A stretch of 7,251 bases of DNA from Bacteroidota bacterium (GTDB lineage Bacteria > Bacteroidota > Bacteroidia > NS11-12g > UBA955), in NCBI GenBank assembly GCA_947460045.1, contig CANHGC010000076.1:1-7251 (forward strand). Reading direction: 5' to 3'. A program made the translations under genes and the position numbers. Below the pieces are notes generated by a model. It had not been told where the DNA came from and did no database searches. It saw nothing but the letters and a program-made list of their open reading frames with translations. Below are positions 1-7,251 of the stretch, piece by piece; position 1 is the stretch's first letter, and every line of letters begins with the position of its first letter.

Positions 1-454
1 GTTTCATCGACAGATTTACGATTGGCTCGCCATACTCAATACCAACGTTTGGGTGATACTCATTCTCATGGCCGTAGTGGCAATCATCGCTATGTCTACC
101 ATTTTACTCATTTTAATGGTAGAAAAAACATCCTTTGTTGGTATCGCTCAAGCCATGGGAAGCCCCATTTCGCAGATCCAAAAGATATTCCTTTGGCAAA
201 GTGCTATCATCGTGTTTTTTGGAGTTGTGATTGGGGATGTTATCGCCATTGCACTGTGCTGGATTCAAGATAATTATCACTATTTAACATTGAACCAAGA
301 TGTGTATTTTGTGAAATATGTGATGGTAGACCTCGAGCCGATGTCGGTTTTATGGGTGAACATCGGGGTGGTGTTGGCCAGTGTTTTGGCGGCTTTGCTA
401 CCCGTACAATGGATAAAGCGGATGACCCCTTCCAGAGCCATCCGCTTCCAATGA
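1..454 (+). CDS. FtsX/LolC-E-type ABC transporter permease, C-terminal fragment (5' end outside window)
   Basis: This is the C-terminal part of an inner-membrane ABC permease of the FtsX/MacB/LolC-E superfamily. In Bacteroidota such proteins are usually assigned to lipoprotein release or related envelope work, with a separate ATPase. The frame is open from base 2, reads upstream of the first ATG (base 53), and ends in TGA at 452-454, so the true start lies to the left. About 150 residues are visible. They hold three strongly hydrophobic segments: one near bases 44-120, one near 200-270 and one near 345-405. A polar periplasmic stretch (QDNYHYLTLNQDVYF) lies between the second and third. The end, MTPSRAIRF, matches the usual family ending in which a Pro and an Ala-x-Arg follow the last membrane segment. 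The cytoplasmic loop after the first segment reads VGIAQAMGSP, where many relatives have a GILKALGA-like motif. The family is clear; the substrate cannot be told from this fragment. Confidence 0.85.
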   Translation, partial: FHRQIYDWLAILNTNVWVILILMAVVAIIAMSTILLILMVEKTSFVGIAQAMGSPISQIQKIFLWQSAIIVFFGVVIGDVIAIALCWIQDNYHYLTLNQDVYFVKYVMVDLEPMSVLWVNIGVVLASVLAALLPVQWIKRMTPSRAIRFQ

Positions 455-475
455 GATGATTGATTAATTTTTTTG

Positions 476-2450
<1,975 letters not shown>

Positions 2451-2463
2451 TTAAATTGAATCG

Positions 2464-2471
2464 TAAAAATA
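2464..2471 (-). promoter_or_regulatory. Possible gyrB promoter -7 element (TATTTTTA)
   Basis: Read on the minus strand, TATTTTTA fits all but the last position of the Bacteroidota -7 consensus TAnnTTTG. It lies 25 bases before the gyrB ATG, which would give a leader of about 20 bases. No clear TTTG-type -33 element is seen at the expected distance, so this is a weak call based on one element. Confidence 0.25.
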
Positions 2472-2488
2472 CCCATTAAACCCACTAA
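2471..2488. repeat. Short tandem repeat upstream of gyrB
   Basis: Two consecutive 9-base units, ACCCATTAA and ACCCACTAA, differ at one base. They lie directly upstream of the candidate gyrB -7 element, overlapping it by one base, where an activator or repressor could bind. With only two short copies it may be chance. Confidence 0.3.
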
Positions 2489-2501
2489 TACAGCGGATTT
2501 T

Positions 2502-2519
2502 GGTGGATGATTATCCACA
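2502..2519. promoter_or_regulatory. Inverted DnaA-box pair upstream of gyrB
   Basis: TTATCCACA at 2511-2519 (+) is an exact match to the strict DnaA-box consensus. Directly abutting it, 2502-2510 read on the minus strand is TCATCCACC, a 7-of-9 match. Together they form a head-to-head palindrome with GTGGAT and ATCCAC arms around GATT. The site lies 64-81 bases upstream of the gyrB ATG in the only sizeable intergenic space of the window. One strong and one weak box are too few for a replication origin; a regulatory site for gyrB is the more natural reading. DnaA binding is inferred from sequence only. Confidence 0.5.
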
Positions 2520-2550
2520 ATTTAACAACGCCTTAACGGTGCTTTTTGTA

Positions 2551-4065
2551 TTATCTCAGCCAGCCCAAATAATGCAAGTAAGCAACCCCCGAAGCTTGGT
2601 ATTGGTATTTGTATTCAAGCGCGGTGAGGTTTAAGTCAAGCAAACGCATCTCACGCGTGTTTAGGATGAAAAAGTTCACATCACCTGCTTCGAGTCTTTT
2701 GGCTTCCATACGATACAAGGAAAGCTGGTTTTCGCCTATTTGTTTCCATTGCAACCATTGACTCTTATTTACTTCGTACTCTTGGAACAATGCATTGGAT
2801 TTTACCTGGTAGGATCTCACTTTGTTGTTCACTTCCAGCGATGCATTTTTTACGGTGAGTTGCATTTGACGGTATTGCCCCCTTTGCTGTCTTAAGAACA
2901 ACCCCGATTGAAAGCCCAACCCAAAACCGTTGAATTGACTTGCGCCACTCGGTGTGAAGCGCCAATCAGCGCTAGGTTGACTGTATCCGTACTTTAAATT
3001 CAAACTTGGCAGCATTTGGTTTTTCGCCAAACGGAATTCCAATTTTTGGGATTCCAATTTCAGCAAACTCAATCTCACCGCCGGCTGAATGATCCCATTA
3101 CCTTGGTTTGCGCTGGTATCGAAAAATTTGGTTGCTTCAATGACCAAACTATCAATCCAAATCAGTCCGTCCTGGGTGGGCATGGCCGTGTTTAAGGGCT
3201 CAATGGGCTTTCCGTTTTCGTCCCACAAAAACATACTGATCATGAGCCTTTGCTTTTCTTTTTTCCAAAGGGCTACGTCGAATTTGGCGCGATATTGCTG
3301 CAGTTGGACGTGTGTTTCCATTGTGTCAACCGCGGTACCAGCCCCTGAGGTGAATAATTTGCGTAAGCCTTGTTGGCGCTGCTCGGCAATTTTCAATACT
3401 TGTTCGATCTGTACCGCACTTTCATGGGCGAATAACCATTGAGAATATTGCAAAAAGACATCCTGAACCAAATCATTTACCCATTGGTCTCTTTGGGCGA
3501 TACTCATCTTCACATTTATTTTTGATTTGGCGAGATACGTTCTGCGATAGTCGGTGATCAAACCCTTTAACAACGGGAAATCAATCTCAACGCCCAATGA
3601 ACCTGAAGCCGTGCCAGCGTTCATAGAGTAGGGGTTGTTTATGGAAATGCCACCGCCGAAATAATTGGGGATATACAGATCCAAATTTTGGTTTTGATAT
3701 AACTTGGTCCCTTCATTTTTGTTGTTTCGATAATACGAAATCAACGGGTCAAAAGCACTTTTGGCGATGCTCAATTCTGCTTCGGCAATGGGTTGGTAAT
3801 TTTGAGATTGTTTCAGTACCGGGTGGTTGGTAAGTACCGCATCCAACACCACAAAAAAGGGAAGGGGCGTTTGGTTGCTCAATACCGTTGGCGATTGAGT
3901 TTTCCATGACGTATCAGTTTGATTGTGATTAATAACTTTTAAGGAACCCGACAAATCATACACGGATGATGTGGCTTCAACTTGTTTTGGATGTTGAAGC
4001 ATGAAAATTAGCAACACCCCCAAACTGAAACGATCGAAAATCCTCATTTTTTGAAAAATAAGCAT
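2551..4065 (-). CDS. TolC-family outer-membrane efflux/secretion protein
   Basis: This should form the trimeric outer-membrane channel and periplasmic tunnel of a type I secretion or efflux complex. With the start chosen here the product has 504 residues. It opens with a signal peptide: basic residues, a hydrophobic core (FSLGVLLIFML) and a likely cut after VEA at residue 31. Two outer-membrane-efflux repeats follow. The first holds DFPLLKG (162-168) and a long helical, Gln-rich stretch. The second holds LFLRQQRG (389-396) and GDVNFFILNTRE (461-472), both typical of Bacteroidota TolC proteins. The protein ends in LGWLR. The frame runs back to an ATG at 4122, but that start would overlap the adaptor gene by 56 bases and put a hydrophilic extension before the signal peptide. 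The ATG at 4065 gives the arrangement TAA-C-ATG with the adaptor stop and suits translational coupling. An ATG at 4047 is also possible. No convincing hairpin terminator follows, so readthrough into gyrB is possible. Confidence 0.9.
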   Translation of the reverse strand: MLIFQKMRIFDRFSLGVLLIFMLQHPKQVEATSSVYDLSGSLKVINHNQTDTSWKTQSPTVLSNQTPLPFFVVLDAVLTNHPVLKQSQNYQPIAEAELSIAKSAFDPLISYYRNNKNEGTKLYQNQNLDLYIPNYFGGGISINNPYSMNAGTASGSLGVEIDFPLLKGLITDYRRTYLAKSKINVKMSIAQRDQWVNDLVQDVFLQYSQWLFAHESAVQIEQVLKIAEQRQQGLRKLFTSGAGTAVDTMETHVQLQQYRAKFDVALWKKEKQRLMISMFLWDENGKPIEPLNTAMPTQDGLIWIDSLVIEATKFFDTSANQGNGIIQPAVRLSLLKLESQKLEFRLAKNQMLPSLNLKYGYSQPSADWRFTPSGASQFNGFGLGFQSGLFLRQQRGQYRQMQLTVKNASLEVNNKVRSYQVKSNALFQEYEVNKSQWLQWKQIGENQLSLYRMEAKRLEAGDVNFFILNTREMRLLDLNLTALEYKYQYQASGVAYLHYLGWLR

Positions 4066-4066
4066 G

Positions 4067-5383
4067 TTATTTCTTTTTGGGTTTTGGTACTTCTGGTTTG
4101 TAGAAATCGGCCGGAAAACCATTTAAAATTCGCCACAATTCATACCATACGGGTACAGTTTTTAACAGCATGTATCCCCGGGCACCCACACCCAATTTCA
4201 AGGCTGATGGCCAAGCTTTTTTCGTGTTGTCTGATTTTACCAATACCCGATATTCGCCATTTTCATCTACCATATTATCTACCCCGTAAACGGTGCCGTA
4301 GAAAGTACCAAAGCTGGCTTGTGGCCATCCGCTGAATACAATTGTGGGCCATCCATCAAACACGAAATTTACGGTTTCGCCAACATCTACCAGCGGCATG
4401 TCGTTCGGTTGTAACTTCAGCTGTACGGCCAAAGATGCACCGTCTGGTACAATGGTGCATATCGCTTGCCCTTCTTTTACGGTTTCATTGATTCCGCGGA
4501 TCGAAGTTTTGGAAATGTAGCCGGCCTGTGGCGCTGTGATGATATAAAAACCATTTCGAATGGTGTAATTGTTATAACTGTTCCTGAGTTTGCTTACCTC
4601 CGCTTCCGTTTCTAACTGCGATGAAATGGCAGAAAAACGATCACTTTCAGTTTTTGCCAACTTTTCGCCGTACTCAGATCTCACATTGCGATACTCAATT
4701 TTGGCGGTTTCTACGGCGTTGTTCGCACTGCGTACTTTCGCTTCCAAGCCCATCTTTTTGGCAATCGCGTCTTGATACTTTAGTCTGCGGTTTTCAACAT
4801 CCAACGGACTTCTAAGCACATCGATGGATAAAATACTGTCGCGTTCGTATTGTTTTTTCGCAATGGTAACCGCAACAGCAGCGGCTGATAATTCGGCCTG
4901 TTCTATTTTGAGTTTGAATTGTTCTTGTTCGATTTTGTTGAGTGCTTTCGATTGGCTTAGATCGCGGTTGTTCTCCAGTTGTTTGATCTGTTCGTTGATC
5001 GCATCAATTTTACTCGTATAGCTGAGAACCGATTTTTCCTTTGCATTGATTTGTAATTCAGTTTGATCCAAAAGGGTAGGATCCAAATATTCTGTTTTGA
5101 TCTCCTTGAGAACCACGATGGTGTCACCTTCTTTCACAAAATCACCTTCTTTGATTTTCCATACACTCACCCTGCCGGCAATGTTGGTTTGGATTTCCTG
5201 CGGACGTTGGTTGGGCAGCAAGGTGATGACCTCGCCTGTGGCCTGTATGTTCTGACGCCAAGGCAAAAACATACTTCCAAGTAAAAGTAGGAACACAATG
5301 CGCAATCGAACGATCATGGCTCTTCCAATCCAAACGCTGTCTTTAAGCCAATAATTCGGGATTTTCTTGTTGGAATTTTTCAT
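4067..5383 (-). CDS. HlyD-family periplasmic adaptor (membrane fusion protein)
   Basis: This is a periplasmic adaptor that should link an inner-membrane exporter to the TolC-type channel. The product has 438 residues. A short basic cytoplasmic N-terminus leads into one membrane anchor at about 24-41 (MIVRLR then FLLLLGSMF). Next comes the first half of a biotinyl-lipoyl-like domain, about 58-94, with NIAGRVSVWKIKEGDFVKEG at its core. A long charged coiled-coil hairpin follows, about 103-272, rich in Gln, Glu, Lys and Ala. The second lipoyl half is at about 280-313 (APQAGYISKT, VKEGQAICTIVPDG). A beta-barrel region lies at about 315-408 and ends in LKLGVGARGYMLLK. The tail, through LNGFPADFY to a Lys/Pro-rich end, resembles adaptors of Bacteroidota type I systems. 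The gene begins 4 bases after the exporter stop and ends 1 base before the TolC start, so the three are almost certainly cotranscribed. Substrate unknown. Confidence 0.92.
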   Translation of the reverse strand: MKNSNKKIPNYWLKDSVWIGRAMIVRLRIVFLLLLGSMFLPWRQNIQATGEVITLLPNQRPQEIQTNIAGRVSVWKIKEGDFVKEGDTIVVLKEIKTEYLDPTLLDQTELQINAKEKSVLSYTSKIDAINEQIKQLENNRDLSQSKALNKIEQEQFKLKIEQAELSAAAVAVTIAKKQYERDSILSIDVLRSPLDVENRRLKYQDAIAKKMGLEAKVRSANNAVETAKIEYRNVRSEYGEKLAKTESDRFSAISSQLETEAEVSKLRNSYNNYTIRNGFYIITAPQAGYISKTSIRGINETVKEGQAICTIVPDGASLAVQLKLQPNDMPLVDVGETVNFVFDGWPTIVFSGWPQASFGTFYGTVYGVDNMVDENGEYRVLVKSDNTKKAWPSALKLGVGARGYMLLKTVPVWYELWRILNGFPADFYKPEVPKPKKK

Positions 5384-5387
5384 GATG

Positions 5388-6344
5388 TTATGATGGTTGG
5401 TTGATGGTGTCGATGCCGTTCAATTTTTCAAGCGCAATGCCGCCGTCGTACATATTTTCAACAGACAATACCAACTTTTCTGTGGCGTCTAATAGGGTTA
5501 TGATCAAGATTTCGGAGGCCAGAAATTGACCCAAACTGATTTGATTGATAACCAGCAAGTAACTTCCTACAATCAACATCACGGCGGTGAAAAGGGTTTT
5601 GGAGAAAATGGCAAACTTGGCTTGCTTGTACAAAACTTTGAAATGTTCCTCGCGATGCTTCACATACGAATCCACTGAGTTATGGAAATTTTCCAAGTGC
5701 CTAGATTCCATATCAGCACTTTCACCGCGTTTGGCGAGGCTTAAAATGGTTTCGTAGGTGCTAAATTTCATATTGCTTTCATTTCGAGCACTTTCGAATC
5801 CTGATTTCCATGTATATCTAAAACCCAGGGCGATGGTTAGGCAAATTCCGATCCCCACCACTATAAACAAGGGGTGATAAATGGTCAATAGCAAAATGCC
5901 TACGATGATTTGCAATGCACTTTTGGTGAAGTCCGCTATCAATTTCGAGAATGATTTCTGCAAGGTTACAATGTCCAAAAATTTCCTCGCTTTTACCGTT
6001 AAGTCAATGTCGTTTCGCTGTATGATGTTCTCTTTGTAAATCCATGCATACCTAACGAATAGCTTCTTTTGGATGCTCTCCAATATGCTTATTTGAGCCA
6101 ATTTGGTACTCCCCGAAAGTGCTACCAAAACGGTGGTCATTCCCACAATGATCATCCAACTCGAGCTCAATTTGCCGGCCATTACCGTACCTACCAAAGC
6201 TTGGATACCCAGGGGAATGGCCAAACTCAACAATCCAGAAACGATCGCATAAATTAAGATGAATTGAACGTTCTTCTTTTCTTTGTTCACCCAATTCCAA
6301 ATCAATTTTATGGGTGTACTGTTGACTTGATTTTCTTGCATCAT
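5388..6344 (-). CDS. ABC exporter transmembrane-domain protein lacking an ATPase domain
   Basis: This has the membrane domain of a type 1 ABC exporter of the type I secretion kind. The 318 residues contain six hydrophobic segments, at about 27-50, 60-80, 135-154, 156-176, 245-266 and 271-294. Family-like features include FLDIVTLQKSFSKL (122-135), YHPLFIVVGIG after the third segment, and a cytoplasmic loop (about 190-215, STYETILSLAKRG) where the second coupling helix would meet an ATPase. After the last segment it runs through SVENMYDGGIALEKLNGID, the usual linker to the nucleotide-binding domain, and stops there. No Walker A, ABC signature or Walker B motif is present, and no C39 peptidase domain precedes the membrane part. 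Only 4 bases separate it from the adaptor gene, so the ATPase cannot be hidden by a frameshift. It probably pairs with an ATPase encoded elsewhere, or is a naturally ATPase-free member of the family. Two ATG codons stand together at the start; the first is used here. Confidence 0.88.
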   Translation of the reverse strand: MMQENQVNSTPIKLIWNWVNKEKKNVQFILIYAIVSGLLSLAIPLGIQALVGTVMAGKLSSSWMIIVGMTTVLVALSGSTKLAQISILESIQKKLFVRYAWIYKENIIQRNDIDLTVKARKFLDIVTLQKSFSKLIADFTKSALQIIVGILLLTIYHPLFIVVGIGICLTIALGFRYTWKSGFESARNESNMKFSTYETILSLAKRGESADMESRHLENFHNSVDSYVKHREEHFKVLYKQAKFAIFSKTLFTAVMLIVGSYLLVINQISLGQFLASEILIITLLDATEKLVLSVENMYDGGIALEKLNGIDTINQPS

Positions 6345-6357
6345 GTTTCGCTTGATA

Positions 6358-6365
6358 CAAAATTA
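6358..6365 (-). promoter_or_regulatory. Candidate Bacteroidota -7 promoter element for the secretion operon (TAATTTTG)
   Basis: On the minus strand TAATTTTG is an exact match to the TAnnTTTG -7 element of Bacteroidota housekeeping promoters. It lies in the 38-base gap between the sugar transferase stop and the exporter ATG, 13 bases before that ATG. A transcript starting just downstream would have a leader of under 10 bases. No TTTG -33 element is seen about 20 bases upstream, so the secretion genes may instead, or also, be transcribed from the sugar transferase gene. Confidence 0.35.
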
Positions 6366-6382
6366 CGGAGAAATGAATTCTT

Positions 6383-7251
6383 TTACTTACCCCTACCTTG
6401 AATCATAATCAATACGGTGTATAGCATGATTTTGAAATCCAGTCCCAAAGACATATTTTCCAGATACAAAATATCGTATTTCATCCGGTCAATCATCTCC
6501 TCCACATTCGAAGCATAACCATATTTGATTTGACCCCAACTGGTAATTCCGGGTTTGATGCGATGCAATCTTTGGTAGATGGGTGCTTTTTCGATGATTT
6601 GATCTTTGAAAAATTCTCTCTCTGGCCTTGGACCTACCAAACTCATTTGTCCCATCAACACATTCAAAAATTGCGGCAATTCATCCAATCGGCTTTGGCG
6701 TAAAAAGATCCCGATTTTGGTGCGCCGATCGTCTAGGTCGTGACTCAGTTGAGGTCCAGCAGATTCGGCATTTACTTTCATCGATCTGAATTTAATGATA
6801 TTGAAAAGTTTGCCTTTGAGCCCAATCCGTGGTTGCGTGAAAAAAATCGGACCTCTGCTATCGAATTTTACCAAAATCGCGATGAAAACAAACAAAGGCG
6901 AAAGCAAAATCAAGGCTACAATAGAGGCCGAGATGTCTATAAATCGTTTTAAAATCTTTTGCCAAGTGGGCATTACCTCAAAATCAACTTCCACCAACAT
7001 AGCCCCCAATATGTTGTTCATTTTTACCATCCCCAAAACCAAACTGTATTGGTCAGGCATAATTTTTAAATGAATGTCTTCGTTTTGAACAAGATCAATA
7101 ATGGCCGTGATTTGTTCATTTTCGCCACTCTCTGTGCAAAGTATGATGTCTTCCACCTGGTGTTCATGGATGAGCTGAGGTAGATTGGTCCAATCACCCA
7201 ATATTCGTCCACCAACTTCTTTGAGTGCACAATCGTCTTGGATTTTTACAA
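6383..7251 (-). CDS. Exopolysaccharide-type polyprenyl-phosphate sugar-1-phosphate transferase (5' end outside window)
   Basis: This is an inner-membrane enzyme of the bacterial sugar transferase family (WcaJ/WbaP type). It should move a sugar phosphate from a nucleotide sugar onto undecaprenyl phosphate, the first step of a surface polysaccharide or glycan repeat unit. The frame is open to the right edge, so the start is missing. The TTG near 7201 is internal: the codons before it read KEVGGRILGDW, a normal lead-in to the Rossmann-like N-terminal domain of this family. About 288 C-terminal residues are visible. That N-terminal domain runs to about base 6990. The catalytic domain begins at KRFIDI (about 6950), with a hydrophobic segment at about 6930-6866. 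Its motifs are PRIGLKGKLFNIIKFRSM (6832-6779), LDELPQ (6688-6671), SLVGPRPE (6643-6620) and KPGITSWGQI (6556-6527). All core motifs are present. Full-length relatives have about 450-480 residues with four further N-terminal membrane segments, presumably outside the window. The sugar specificity cannot be read from this. Confidence 0.92.
   Translation of the reverse strand, partial: VKIQDDCALKEVGGRILGDWTNLPQLIHEHQVEDIILCTESGENEQITAIIDLVQNEDIHLKIMPDQYSLVLGMVKMNNILGAMLVEVDFEVMPTWQKILKRFIDISASIVALILLSPLFVFIAILVKFDSRGPIFFTQPRIGLKGKLFNIIKFRSMKVNAESAGPQLSHDLDDRRTKIGIFLRQSRLDELPQFLNVLMGQMSLVGPRPEREFFKDQIIEKAPIYQRLHRIKPGITSWGQIKYGYASNVEEMIDRMKYDILYLENMSLGLDFKIMLYTVLIMIQGRGK

Noticed and set aside
22..273. 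An 83-codon frame overlapping the permease fragment
   Set aside because: It is His/Arg-rich with no membrane pattern and lies out of frame with a clear FtsX-type permease.
2525..2549. Plus-strand CGCC-GGTG stem followed by five T's as a terminator
   Set aside because: The stem is only 4 bp with a G-T pair, and no plus-strand gene upstream of it would use it. The minus-strand version has a mismatch and no T run.
3089..3442. A 117-codon plus-strand frame within the TolC-family gene
   Set aside because: It is an antisense shadow with Cys/Trp-rich composition and no recognisable domain.
4051..5333. Plus-strand and shifted frames opposite or within the adaptor gene (61-94 codons)
   Set aside because: They overlap a convincing HlyD-family gene and show no motifs of their own.
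5384..5480. The exporter's missing ATPase domain might have been lost through a frameshift.
   Set aside because: The exporter stop is followed after 4 bases by the adaptor gene, which is fully open and family-typical. There is no room for an ATPase of about 230 residues in any frame.
6052..6360. A 102-codon minus-strand frame overlapping the exporter start
   Set aside because: It is out of frame with the exporter, and its composition is that of a shifted reading of the membrane protein.
7199..7201. TTG as the start codon of the sugar transferase
   Set aside because: The reading frame continues without a stop to the window edge with family-like sequence, so the codon is an internal Leu.

Overview
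The window looks like a chromosomal segment from a member of the Bacteroidota. The evidence is a short (651-residue) GyrB without the large insert found in gammaproteobacteria, gene starts preceded by A/T-rich leaders with no recognisable Shine-Dalgarno sequence, a TAnnTTTG-type promoter element, and an exporter, adaptor and outer-membrane protein whose sequence style is that of Bacteroidota type I secretion proteins. I cannot name a genus.

Layout, left to right. Bases 1-454 (+) hold the C-terminal end of an FtsX/LolC-E-type ABC permease whose start lies outside the window. It converges on gyrB (483-2438, -), with only 28 bases between the two stop codons. Upstream of gyrB is a 112-base intergenic region (2439-2550) with a perfect DnaA-box sequence abutting a second, degenerate one in inverted orientation. 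From there to the right edge everything is on the minus strand. In transcription order it runs: an exopolysaccharide-type sugar-phosphate transferase (6383 to beyond 7251, 5' end missing), an ABC exporter membrane-domain protein (5388-6344), a HlyD-family periplasmic adaptor (4067-5383), a TolC-family outer-membrane protein (2551-4065), and then gyrB. No gene-free stretch exceeds 300 bases.

The exporter protein, adaptor and TolC protein are separated by 4 bases and 1 base. They look like one operon building a trans-envelope type I secretion channel. The unusual point is that the ABC component ends just after its sixth membrane segment: it has no nucleotide-binding domain, and none is encoded anywhere in the window. 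The membrane domain itself looks intact, so the ATPase is probably supplied by another gene, or the complex works differently from a standard type I system. The sugar transferase 38 bases upstream suggests, but does not prove, a link to surface polysaccharide or glycoconjugate production.

The two most interesting signals are the apparently ATPase-less type I secretion operon and the DnaA-box pair in front of gyrB. I see no RNA genes, CRISPR arrays, insertion sequences or prophage genes.
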